Origin: an uncultured Eudoraea sp.
Lineage (GTDB): Bacteria > Bacteroidota > Bacteroidia > Flavobacteriales > Flavobacteriaceae
Length of the DNA stretch: 7,517 bases
NCBI GenBank assembly: GCA_905479615.1
Contig: CAJQNH010000147.1
Coordinates: 1 to 7,517 of the forward strand
Direction: 5' to 3'
Shown: in pieces, positions 1-5,795 of the stretch
Layout of the letters: every line of letters starts with the position of its first letter
Numbering within the stretch: the first letter of the stretch is position 1
The notes under the pieces: generated by a model
What the model was told of the DNA's origin: nothing
What the model saw: the letters and a program-made list of their open reading frames with translations, nothing else
The model's database searches: none
Position numbers and translations under genes: made by a program

Positions 1-266
1 GAATTATTGGATGCCGCATCCAGTTCAAAAATATTGAATGCAAAATCTTCATCTTCTTTCTCCGTGCCGTCCTGGTTGATCTTTTTAGCCAAAATCCGTG
101 CACAAGTAGTTTTACCCACTCCTCTGGGTCCACAGAATAAAAGCGCCTGAGCAAGATGGTTATTATCTATTGCATTCAGCAGAGTATTTGTAATGGCTTC
201 CTGCCCCACAACATCCTTGAAGGTTTTAGGTCTGTACTTACGCGCGGATACAATAAATGGTTCCAA
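1..266 (-). CDS. dnaX: DNA polymerase III subunit gamma/tau, N-terminal part (cut by window edge)
   Basis: DnaX is the motor subunit of the clamp loader, which opens the beta sliding clamp and places it on primed DNA at the replication fork. Only residues 1-88 are visible. They begin MEPFIVSARKYRPKTF, the usual family opening, followed by VVGQ and the Walker A loop GPRGVGKT at residues 46-53, and reach the FELDAASNN stretch at the edge. The start is TTG (266-264). It is the only sensible choice because an in-frame TAA lies directly before it (269-267) and homology begins at once. Between Walker A and ELDAASNN the four-cysteine zinc module of E. coli DnaX is missing; an acidic stretch (QDGTEKEDEDFAFNI) takes its place. 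I recall other flavobacterial DnaX proteins being built the same way, so this is probably a lineage trait and not damage. The gene is divergent from rnpB. Confidence 0.95.
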   Translation of the reverse strand, partial: MEPFIVSARKYRPKTFKDVVGQEAITNTLLNAIDNNHLAQALLFCGPRGVGKTTCARILAKKINQDGTEKEDEDFAFNIFELDAASNN

Positions 267-314
267 TTAAATAAGGTTAAGCAGACAAAATTTAAACGCC
301 TGCCGTGTTATATA

Positions 315-322
315 CAAATATA
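315..322 (-). promoter_or_regulatory. Putative -7 promoter box for dnaX
   Basis: On the minus strand this reads TATATTTG, a full match to the Bacteroidota -7 consensus TAnnTTTG. Transcription would begin near 308 and give dnaX a leader of roughly 40 nt. No good TTG/TTTG -33 element is seen at the expected 17-23 nt distance; the nearest TTG (336-334) is only 11 nt away. In AT-rich DNA a single box can occur by chance, so this is a moderate call. Confidence 0.4.
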
Positions 323-330
323 GAAATAGC

Positions 331-352
331 CGCCAATTCTGGCGTTTTTTTT
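331..352 (+). terminator. Terminator-like hairpin with T tract and no obvious gene to terminate
   Basis: CGCCA (331-335) pairs with TGGCG (340-344) around a four-base loop, and eight T follow (345-352). This is the form of a small rho-independent terminator for rightward transcription, yet no rightward gene lies before it in the window. The 3' arm GGCGTTT (341-347) can also pair with AAACGCC at 294-300, so two exclusive structures are possible. On the minus strand the same inverted repeat covers the -33 region of the putative dnaX promoter, so it could instead be an operator. The stem is only 5 bp. Confidence 0.35.
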
Positions 353-487
353 AAATATATATGCTCAGTTTTTATCAACAATTGTTTGGGAACCGAACTA
401 TTTACTAAGGTTGAAAACAGCAAGATATTCATTATTACTTTCTTGCAGGAATTTGAAATGGCATATGGATTAAATTCCAGGTATGAA

Positions 488-512
488 TTAGGCTGTAATT
501 TTTTTAGCCTAA
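488..512. repeat. Perfect 7-bp inverted repeat just upstream of the rnpB -7 box
   Basis: TTAGGCT (488-494) and AGCCTAA (506-512) are perfect reverse complements separated by 11 bases. The right arm ends 12 bp before the TAccTTTG box, so the repeat covers the place where a -33 element would sit. It may be a protein-binding site at the rnpB promoter, or the trace of an older hairpin. Upstream transcription is not evident, so an RNA role is less likely. Confidence 0.45.
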
Positions 513-524
513 AATAGGATATTG

Positions 525-532
525 TACCTTTG
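525..532 (+). promoter_or_regulatory. -7 promoter box of rnpB
   Basis: TACCTTTG matches the Bacteroidota TAnnTTTG consensus exactly. It ends 7 bp before position 540, where the P1 helix of RNase P RNA begins, so the predicted start site and the mature 5' end agree. The -33 element is weak: only a T-rich run at 499-505 lies at the right distance, inside the inverted repeat. Confidence 0.65.
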
Positions 533-539
533 TATTAAA

Positions 540-850
540 CAGGTCCCCTTATCGCGCTAACGAGTTATGTTATTGAGGAAAGTCCGGACACCAAAGTGCA
601 GCATAGCGGGTAACGCCCGTCTCTTCCGCCATAGGTGGAAGAAGGACAAGTGCAACAGAAAGCAAGTACAGGTAATGCTGTAGTGAAATCAGGTAAACTC
701 TATGCGGTGAAACGTCATGTAAATCAGCGTTTAAGGGCTGCACGTCCAAGCTGAAGGGTAGGCGGTTAGAACTTTTGGGTAACCTAAAGTCTAGATAAAT
801 GATAAGGAGGTCTCTTTGAGGCCTTACAGAATCCGGCTTATGACCTGCTT
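540..850 (+). ncRNA. rnpB: RNase P RNA, bacterial type A-like
   Basis: This is the catalytic RNA that cuts the 5' leader from tRNA precursors. All the conserved blocks can be read in order: GAGGAAAGTCCGGAC at 575-589, GTGCAACAGAAAGCAA at 650-665, GGTAAACTC at 692-700, GGGTAGGC at 756-763 (the loop that pairs with the tRNA CCA end), AGATAAATGAT at 793-803, and ACAGAATCCGGCTTA at 826-840. The terminal P1 helix is CAGGTC (540-545) with GACCTG (842-847), which sets the ends to within a few bases. The length of about 310 nt is somewhat shorter than the E. coli RNA. It has its own promoter and terminator and is convergent with rsmD. Confidence 0.96.
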
Positions 851-854
851 TAAG

Positions 855-909
855 AAAAATTCCCTTGCTCTATGGGATCTGGATAGATCTTAGCGTGAGG
901 GATTTTTTT
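855..909 (+). terminator. Rho-independent terminator of rnpB
   Basis: A lower stem of 8 bp (861-868 with 895-902, including two G-U wobbles) and an inner stem GATCT (876-880) with AGATC (885-889) form a two-tier hairpin, followed by T7 at 903-909. The A run at 855-859 can pair with the T run. Read on the minus strand, the two wobble pairs become A-C mismatches, so the structure is clearly better for rnpB than for the opposing rsmD transcript, although the A run does supply a U tract for the latter. The T tract runs into the rsmD stop codon (908-910). Confidence 0.8.
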
Positions 910-1459
910 ATTCCATAGTCTTATTTAATTCAAAAAAACTAAAAATACTCCCTCCGTATTTCTTCATGTATTTAAAATTTTCAAGAACAGATAAATCTGT
1001 GCGTTTGGAATGCTCAATTATTAAAGTCCCATTTTTATTTAATAATTGTCTTTGAAAAATAATTGAAGCAATTTTCGAACAATCTTCGTTGGTGAAACTA
1101 TAGGGTGGATCAACAAATATGATATCAAAATTCAGATTTACTTTTTCAATAAACTTAAAAACATCACTTTTTATAGCAGAAATATTAAAATCTAGTTCTT
1201 TAGCCATTTTTGCTATGAACTTAATGCATCTGTAGTCTTTATCAACAGCCACAATTTCCCTGCTGCCTCTGGAGGCAAATTCGAAACTTATATTCCCGGT
1301 ACCGGAAAATAAGTCTAGTACTTCTAAATCTTCAAAATAATAGTTGTTATTTAAGATATTGAATAAAGCTTCTTTAGCCATGTCAGTAGTGGGACGCACA
1401 GGTAGTCCCTTGGGAGCCGTTATACGGCGGCCTTTATGTGAACCGGAGATAATGCGCAT
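908..1459 (-). CDS. rsmD: 16S rRNA (guanine(966)-N2)-methyltransferase
   Basis: RsmD transfers a methyl group from S-adenosylmethionine to N2 of G966 (E. coli numbering) in 16S rRNA, acting on the assembling small subunit in the cytoplasm. The 183-residue protein has the family's typical length. It opens MRIISGSHKGRRITAPKGLP, followed by RPTTDMAKEALFNIL, the usual N-terminal signature. The SAM-binding motif I is LDLFSGTG at residues 49-56, an acidic residue follows the next strand (AVDKD, 71-75), and the catalytic motif IV is DPPY at 117-120. It is the last gene of a leftward operon: its ATG shares one base with the stop of the DUF3822 gene (TAATG), which suggests translational coupling. Its stop codon lies in the T tract of the rnpB terminator, so the two convergent genes have no spacer. 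Confidence 0.95.
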   Translation of the reverse strand: MRIISGSHKGRRITAPKGLPVRPTTDMAKEALFNILNNNYYFEDLEVLDLFSGTGNISFEFASRGSREIVAVDKDYRCIKFIAKMAKELDFNISAIKSDVFKFIEKVNLNFDIIFVDPPYSFTNEDCSKIASIIFQRQLLNKNGTLIIEHSKRTDLSVLENFKYMKKYGGSIFSFFELNKTME

Positions 1460-2280
1460 TAAAGAGCGTTTAGTACTGTAAAATCTACTACTTCTTTCTC
1501 TAACTCTTCTGTAGAATAAATATCGCTTGGTGGAATGAATAATGAAATATGCTGTATATATTCATAGGCAATATTGTAAAGCTCATCTCCCATATCTACT
1601 GATCCGAAAAGCCTCAGTTTTATGGTTTCCGTATTCAGTTTTAATTGTTCCAGGGTAAATAGCAGGTAATAAATAAAATCTTCCTTGGTTATAAATTGAA
1701 AAGTATTAAAGAATAATAATTGCTTTTGAGTAAGTACCGTAATATCCATCTGCTTATCGGTAACATGTACATAGCAAATGGGCTCATTTCCATTGCTGTG
1801 TGAATTTAATAGGGATTGCACCATAATTGTCCCGTGGTGCATGAATTCAAATTCACCAAAAAGATCATAGATATAATTGTTAACATTTACAAAAGGGACA
1901 TAAACATTTACCAGGTCGTAACTATCTATCTCATCATATTCAACCAGATCATTGGCGAGTATTTTGACATTAAACTTAAGGTAGTTGGCAAGTTCTGCTT
2001 TATCAAATAATGGCTTAGGAACGAGGCTAAATAGATTATTTCTATGGATAACTACCACCTCCGTAAAGGAATAATCTTCAATTTTGGATTCTCCAAAAAG
2101 CTGCTTTAATTCCTTTTGCATCTCATAAGGGCTTAGCTCTTTACCAAAGTTCAGTCGTTTGAAATGTTTGACCGTGTTAGCTATGGTGTCCACGATACAA
2201 AAAGAAAGTCCATTCAAGCTAACCTGAATGGACATTTTATGATAATTTTCAATATTGTTATTGATCTCCTTTTTTGTCAT
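1459..2280 (-). CDS. DUF3822 family protein, probable actin-like (PilM-like) fold without a clear ATP site
   Basis: The function is unknown. The protein (273 residues from the ATG at 2280) matches what I recall of DUF3822, a family found mainly in Bacteroidota beside rsmD. The layout resembles PilM and other actin/hexokinase-fold proteins in two halves. The first opens with a strand-turn-strand (SIQVSLNGLSFCIVD, 17-31). The second has CYVHVTDKQMDITVL (169-183), then LFFNTFQF (189-196), a helix LFTLEQLKLN (207-216) and a strand KLRLFGSVD (221-229). The Asp and Gly residues that hold ATP phosphates in active relatives are not seen, so it may be a scaffold and not an enzyme. No signal peptide or membrane segment is present, so it is probably cytoplasmic. 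An in-frame ATG at 2301 would add seven residues (MVTGPLF). I prefer 2280 because family members start near here and it reduces the overlap with the upstream gene to 23 nt. Confidence 0.8.
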   Translation of the reverse strand: MTKKEINNNIENYHKMSIQVSLNGLSFCIVDTIANTVKHFKRLNFGKELSPYEMQKELKQLFGESKIEDYSFTEVVVIHRNNLFSLVPKPLFDKAELANYLKFNVKILANDLVEYDEIDSYDLVNVYVPFVNVNNYIYDLFGEFEFMHHGTIMVQSLLNSHSNGNEPICYVHVTDKQMDITVLTQKQLLFFNTFQFITKEDFIYYLLFTLEQLKLNTETIKLRLFGSVDMGDELYNIAYEYIQHISLFIPPSDIYSTEELEKEVVDFTVLNAL

Positions 2281-2908
2281 AAATAGGGGGCCAGTTACCA
2301 TTGGTACTTACATCTGTAAGCGAACCAACTCTAATTTCCGGTCCGTTTACTTCTTCAACACTTATTTGAGCATTTTCCCTGGACATTAGATCTTTAGGTT
2401 GGTCGTATAAAATAATATCTTTTTTAACTTTGGCTTCAAAAACCGGTGCTTTGTAGCCTCCCTTATCAATAATTTCAGATTTCATTGTAAATGTTTCTCC
2501 ACCTTGGGCGTAAGGAACATTCATCATGCTTTTATAGCGGTCATCACCTTTAAACAAAGAATCCTTTACTGAAACAAATCCCAGGGTGTCAATAATAGTT
2601 AATTCTCTCAAAAGATCAATTCCATATACCTTGTCAAACTCCATGTATGAAGAGTCTCTTTGTTGTGTTATCGTATATTTTCCGGAATCTACAAATGCAA
2701 CAAGACTTTTGAAGTCGTTGGCAAATTTTCCATTAACCGCCCTGTAGGCTTCCTGAGAATTTCTGATGTCCTTTAAATTGGAAATTACTTTAGAAAAACG
2801 TTCCTCCTTTATCTTTTGAAACTCAATAGGTCCTGTTACAGATCTATAGATTAGGTATCCAAGGCCTATACAAATTATCCAAAGTACTATCTGAAATATA
2901 GTTTTCAT
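2258..2908 (-). CDS. Membrane-anchored protein of unknown function, pilin-like outline
   Basis: I do not recognise a named family. The 216-residue protein has one N-terminal hydrophobic segment (residues 4-23, ending LGYLIYRSV). A long charged helix follows (about 29-58) with the phrase IRNSQEAYRAVNGKFANDFKSLVAFV at 48-73, then a mostly beta C-terminal part with many Lys, Asp and Gly. A single N-terminal membrane helix running into a long helix and then a segment of the form AY-x-x-x-NG-x-[FY] is also how type II secretion pseudopilins begin, but there is no prepilin peptidase site (Gly before Phe) ahead of the hydrophobic segment. The bulk is expected in the periplasm. It is the first gene of the operon, and its last codons overlap the DUF3822 start, implying coupled synthesis. 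A link to DUF3822 in one membrane complex is inference. Confidence 0.8.
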   Translation of the reverse strand: MKTIFQIVLWIICIGLGYLIYRSVTGPIEFQKIKEERFSKVISNLKDIRNSQEAYRAVNGKFANDFKSLVAFVDSGKYTITQQRDSSYMEFDKVYGIDLLRELTIIDTLGFVSVKDSLFKGDDRYKSMMNVPYAQGGETFTMKSEIIDKGGYKAPVFEAKVKKDIILYDQPKDLMSRENAQISVEEVNGPEIRVGSLTDVSTNGNWPPIYDKKGDQ

Positions 2909-2909
2909 T

Positions 2910-2939
2910 TTTAACTGGTATTAATTATCTTTAACTGGT
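2910..2939. repeat. 10-bp direct repeat, 20-bp period, in the leader of the 216-residue protein gene
   Basis: TTTAACTGGT occurs at 2910-2919 and again, identically, at 2930-2939. The two copies are 20 bp apart, close to two helical turns, and sit between the predicted start site (about 2939) and the ATG (2908) of the leftward gene. On that strand they read ACCAGTTAAA, the second copy ending next to the start codon. They may form a tandem operator or a paired site in the mRNA leader. Chance duplication cannot be excluded. Confidence 0.55.
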
Positions 2940-2944
2940 CTTCA

Positions 2945-2952
2945 CAAATCTA
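2945..2952 (-). promoter_or_regulatory. Putative -7 promoter box of the leftward operon
   Basis: On the minus strand this reads TAGATTTG, an exact TAnnTTTG match, ahead of the leftward three-gene operon. The start site would fall near 2939, giving a leader of about 30 nt that begins at the direct repeat. The -33 region offers only a T-rich CCTTTTAC (2976-2969). Confidence 0.5.
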
Positions 2953-2997
2953 CAATTTTTTTTTAATCGTAAAAGGTTTTGTCGCAAAAATCCTCTT

Positions 2998-3009
2998 TAT
3001 ATTTGGAGG
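2998..3009 (+). promoter_or_regulatory. Putative -7 box fused to a GGAGG ribosome site before the helicase gene
   Basis: TATATTTG (2998-3005) fits TAnnTTTG, and TTTG at 2978-2981 is a possible -33 element, with a spacing of 16 that is slightly short. The last G of the box is the first G of GGAGG (3005-3009), which sits only 3 nt before the ATG at 3013. If the box is used, transcription starts at about 3011-3013 and the message is leaderless or nearly so, leaving the GGAGG out of the RNA. If GGAGG is used, the promoter must be further upstream. The two readings exclude each other. Confidence 0.4.
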
Positions 3010-3012
3010 CTT

Positions 3013-4452
3013 ATGAAATTGCTTACCGCACCTTCTTTCTATAAACTTCTTAAGGATAACTTTCCTCATTCACCCACACCAAAACAAGAAGTGGCATTGC
3101 AACAGCTTGCTCATTTTGTCTTATCCGAAAAAAAAGAGGAAGTCTATTTGTTGAAAGGTTTTGCTGGAACTGGTAAAACGACCATAGTAGGAGCCATAGT
3201 ATCTAATTTATGGAAGACAACTATGAAGGCAGTTCTGCTGGCACCAACCGGAAGGGCTGCCAAAGTGATGAGCAATTATTCAAAAAGTCAGGCCTTCACA
3301 ATTCACCGGAAAATCTACTTTCCAAAAAAAGAAAGTGGGGGAGGTATAAAGTTTATACTTGCACCTAACAAACACAGGGATACAATTTTTATTGTGGATG
3401 AAGCATCTATGATCCCAGACGCCCCATCAGATTCTAAATTATTTGGGAATGGCTCACTCTTAGATGACCTGTTGATGTTTGTATACTCCGGGCATAACTG
3501 TAAATTGATTTTAATTGGTGATACCGCTCAGTTACCACCGGTTCATTTGCAAATTAGTCCTGCTTTGGACAGCAAAAAACTGGCTTTTAATTATAATAAA
3601 GAAGTTATAACCTTAGAGTTAGATGAAGTAGTAAGACAGGCAGAGGACTCTGGTATATTACTTAATGCTACCAATTTGCGGGAGCAATTACAATCTGGCT
3701 ATTTAGATGAATTTAAATTTGATGTTAATCCCTATAAAGACATAATAAGACTAATTGATGGTTATGACATTCAGGAAGCAATTGATAATTCATACCGCGA
3801 AAATGGCAAGGAAGAGACCGTACTAATTGTTCGCTCAAATAAAAGAGCAAATTTGTATAATGAAAACATAAGAAACAGAATATTATACCTGGAAAATGAG
3901 TTAGCCCCTGGTGATTATATGATGGTGGTGAAGAACAATTATTTTTGGTTAAAGCCTAATTCAGAGTCCGGTTTTATAGCCAATGGGGATATTATTGAAA
4001 TACTTGAGATTTTTTCTATTAAGGAACTCTATGGCTTCAAATTCGCCGAGGTAAAGGTGAAAATGGTTGATTATCCCAACCAAAGACCATTTGAGACTGT
4101 ATTATTATTAGATACCATAAGGGCTGATACACCTTCATTGTCTTATGAAGAAGGAAATAGGTTATATCAGGAAGTACAAAGCGATTATGCTCACGAAAAA
4201 TCGAAATACAAACGGTTTTTGGGAGTGAAGAATAACAAATACTTTAATGCATTGCAGGTGAAGTTTTCATATGCCATTACGTGCCATAAATCACAGGGAG
4301 GTCAATGGAATACGGTATTTGTAGAACAACCTTATCTTCCTAATGGAATAGATCGTGAATATTTGCGATGGCTGTATACAGCGGTTACCAGAGCTAAGGA
4401 AAAATTGTACCTGATAGGGTTCAAAAGCGATTTTTTTGTTGGTCAGGAATGA
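3013..4452 (+). CDS. Superfamily 1 DNA helicase, RecD/Dda-like (AAA family ATPase)
   Basis: This is an ATP-driven DNA helicase, presumably 5'-3' as in RecD2 and phage Dda, acting in repair or recombination. The helicase motifs stand in order in its 479 residues: PTPKQ (Q motif, 21-25), Walker A GFAGTGKTT (49-57), motif Ia LLAPTGRAA (75-83), Walker B IVDEASM (127-133), motif III LIGDTAQLPPV (167-177), VVRQ (206-209), motif V ITCHKSQGGQW (422-432) and motif VI YTAVTRAKEKLYLIG (455-469). Residues of about 300-410 form the insert that carries an SH3-like fold in this class. There is no RecD2-type N-terminal helix-hairpin-helix region, and the length fits the short stand-alone forms. It heads a rightward run of five close genes. 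No partner recB/recC gene is near, so it is not the RecBCD subunit. The exact role in the cell is unknown. Confidence 0.9.
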   Translation: MKLLTAPSFYKLLKDNFPHSPTPKQEVALQQLAHFVLSEKKEEVYLLKGFAGTGKTTIVGAIVSNLWKTTMKAVLLAPTGRAAKVMSNYSKSQAFTIHRKIYFPKKESGGGIKFILAPNKHRDTIFIVDEASMIPDAPSDSKLFGNGSLLDDLLMFVYSGHNCKLILIGDTAQLPPVHLQISPALDSKKLAFNYNKEVITLELDEVVRQAEDSGILLNATNLREQLQSGYLDEFKFDVNPYKDIIRLIDGYDIQEAIDNSYRENGKEETVLIVRSNKRANLYNENIRNRILYLENELAPGDYMMVVKNNYFWLKPNSESGFIANGDIIEILEIFSIKELYGFKFAEVKVKMVDYPNQRPFETVLLLDTIRADTPSLSYEEGNRLYQEVQSDYAHEKSKYKRFLGVKNNKYFNALQVKFSYAITCHKSQGGQWNTVFVEQPYLPNGIDREYLRWLYTAVTRAKEKLYLIGFKSDFFVGQE

Positions 4453-4479
4453 CTTAAATTAGTGCAACGGATTTTTATA

Positions 4480-5049
4480 ATGACATCTGAGACAATTATT
4501 AGTATATTTCTTGGAATAGGACTTGCCGCATCAGTAGGTTTTAGGGTATTTTTGCCTTTGTTTGCGCTTAGCCTTGCAGCCTATTTTGGTGTTTGGGAAT
4601 TGAACCAACACTGGGTTTGGATTGGTAGTCTTGCGGCATTAATTATACTAGGGGTAGCTACATTAGTAGAATTATTGGCCTATTTTATTCCTTGGGTGGA
4701 TAACTTACTTGACAGCTTAGCTATTCCCCTTGCTGCAATTGCGGGTACAGCTGTTATGGTTTCTACCATTGCCAATTTGGATCCGGTGGTTACATGGTCT
4801 CTGGCCATTATTGCCGGTGGAGGCACTGCAACGGCTATAAAAGGAGCTTCAGCGGCGGGAAGAGTTTTGTCTACAACAACAACAGGAGGTTTGGCGAATC
4901 CATTGGTGTCTACATTAGAATCCGGAACGGCTATAGTGGTCACAACCGCATCGATATTTGCACCCATACTTGCCATGGTACTGGTTATTATTATACTTAT
5001 TTTTATTTTTTCCATATATCGAAAACTAAGGCCAAGAATTAAACATTAA
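4480..5049 (+). CDS. DUF4126 domain inner-membrane protein
   Basis: This is an integral membrane protein of unknown function. From the ATG at 4480 it has 189 residues, with hydrophobic segments at about 6-34, 46-70, 77-97, 103-120 and 150-179, and a basic tail (YRKLRPRIKH). Small-residue motifs stand out: GIGLAASVGFRVFLP (12-26), AIIAGGGTATAIKG (109-122) and a Thr-rich loop STTTTGG (131-137), which match my memory of DUF4126. The gly-ala-rich repeats could pack helices or line a transport path, but no transporter family is recognised. A GTG at 4462 in the same frame would add six residues. The ATG fits the family start better, and the gap after the helicase is then 27 nt. The kdsB ATG follows 14 nt after its stop, so it is probably co-transcribed; a link to envelope sugar metabolism is only context. 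Confidence 0.85.
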   Translation: MTSETIISIFLGIGLAASVGFRVFLPLFALSLAAYFGVWELNQHWVWIGSLAALIILGVATLVELLAYFIPWVDNLLDSLAIPLAAIAGTAVMVSTIANLDPVVTWSLAIIAGGGTATAIKGASAAGRVLSTTTTGGLANPLVSTLESGTAIVVTTASIFAPILAMVLVIIILIFIFSIYRKLRPRIKH

Positions 5050-5063
5050 TAAAAAATATTTCA

Positions 5064-5795
5064 ATGACTAAAATAATTGCCATGATTCCTGCTCGTTACG
5101 CTGCAACCAGATTTCCTGGAAAATTGATGCAGGATTTAGCCGGTAAACCTGTTATTGTCAGAACCAATGAGGCTGCTTTAAAAACAAAATTATTTGATGA
5201 AGTTTATGTAGTAACAGACAGTTCTGTCATTTTTGATGCTATCATCAAAGAAGGCGGTAAGGCCATTATGAGCAAAGAAGAGCATGAATGTGGCAGCGAT
5301 AGAATAGCAGAAGCTGTAATCGACATGGAAGTTGATATTATTGTTAATATTCAAGGCGATGAACCTTTTACTGACAAGGAGAGTTTAGTTGGTATGTTAG
5401 AAGTATTTCAAAATGATTTGAATGAAGAAATTGATCTGGCATCTCTAATGACAAAAATTACCGATTCGGATGAAGTTAATAACCCTAATATTGTTAAGGT
5501 AATTGTAGATAACAGGAATTTTGCACTTTATTTTTCGAGATCCGCCATCCCTTATCTGAGAACAACAGATATGGAGATTAACTATTTTAAACATAAAGGC
5601 GTTTATGCTTTCAGAAAAAGAGCACTTATGGATTTTAGAAGTTTACCTATGTTAACTCTTGAAGCAGCAGAGAAAATTGAGGCGATACGATATTTAGAGT
5701 ATGGAAAAAAAATAAAAATGGTGGAAACTGAAGCAAATGGAATAGAAATTGACACTCCTGAAGATCTTGAAAAAGCTAAAGAGGTATGGAATTAG
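5064..5795 (+). CDS. kdsB: CMP-Kdo (or CMP-8-amino-Kdo) synthetase
   Basis: KdsB is the 3-deoxy-manno-octulosonate cytidylyltransferase, which joins CTP and Kdo to give CMP-Kdo, the donor used to build the inner core of lipopolysaccharide. The 243-residue length is typical. Visible motifs are IPARYAATRFPGK (8-20, nucleotide-binding loop), CGSDRIAEA (76-84), IQGDEP (96-101, metal and base contact), HKGVYAFRKRAL (177-188), KIEAIRYLEYGKKIKMV (204-220) and IDTPEDLEKA (229-238), all in the family order. A kdnB homologue two genes downstream suggests the true sugar may be 8-amino-8-deoxy-Kdo, as shown for the Shewanella enzyme; sequence alone cannot decide between the sugars. No clear Shine-Dalgarno is present, only an A-rich leader, as is common in this phylum. 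The end overlaps the HAD gene by 10 nt. Confidence 0.95.
   Translation: MTKIIAMIPARYAATRFPGKLMQDLAGKPVIVRTNEAALKTKLFDEVYVVTDSSVIFDAIIKEGGKAIMSKEEHECGSDRIAEAVIDMEVDIIVNIQGDEPFTDKESLVGMLEVFQNDLNEEIDLASLMTKITDSDEVNNPNIVKVIVDNRNFALYFSRSAIPYLRTTDMEINYFKHKGVYAFRKRALMDFRSLPMLTLEAAEKIEAIRYLEYGKKIKMVETEANGIEIDTPEDLEKAKEVWN

Larger units (their letters stand above)
267..539. other. Non-coding spacer between divergent dnaX and rnpB
   Basis: This AT-rich stretch of about 270 bp has no convincing gene. A 70-codon open frame from a GTG at 305 has no ribosome site or recognisable motif, and its end runs into the rnpB promoter region, so it is not called. The spacer holds the putative dnaX -7 box, the terminator-like hairpin at 331-352, an inverted repeat at 488-512 and the rnpB -7 box. 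A further 7-bp inverted repeat, GGAATTT (448-454) with AAATTCC (472-478), brackets a CATATG palindrome at 462-467. It may be chance in such base composition. Confidence 0.7.

Noticed and set aside
305..517. 70-codon rightward open frame from a GTG
   Set aside because: It has no ribosome site, no family resemblance and AT-driven composition, and it runs across the terminator-like hairpin and into the inverted repeat before rnpB.
1816..2010. 64-codon open frame opposite the DUF3822 gene
   Set aside because: It lies wholly antisense to a well-supported gene and encodes no recognisable motif.
2281..2301. Earlier ATG (2301) for the DUF3822 gene
   Set aside because: It adds MVTGPLF, which does not look like the family start, and doubles the overlap with the upstream gene; it cannot be fully excluded.
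3013..4452. Helicase as the RecD subunit of RecBCD or as a mobile-element helicase
   Set aside because: There are no recB or recC neighbours, no transfer genes, repeats or composition change, and the setting is housekeeping genes.
4462..4479. GTG start for the DUF4126 gene
   Set aside because: The ATG at 4480 gives the usual N terminus and leaves a normal intergenic gap.
4680..5015. 111-codon leftward open frame opposite the DUF4126 gene
   Set aside because: Its Ala/Val/Thr-rich translation is what an antisense reading of a small-residue membrane protein gives; no leftward promoter or partner gene is seen.
4794..5042. 82-codon rightward frame inside the DUF4126 gene
   Set aside because: It is a shifted frame of the real gene, with Gly/Tyr/His-rich nonsense composition.
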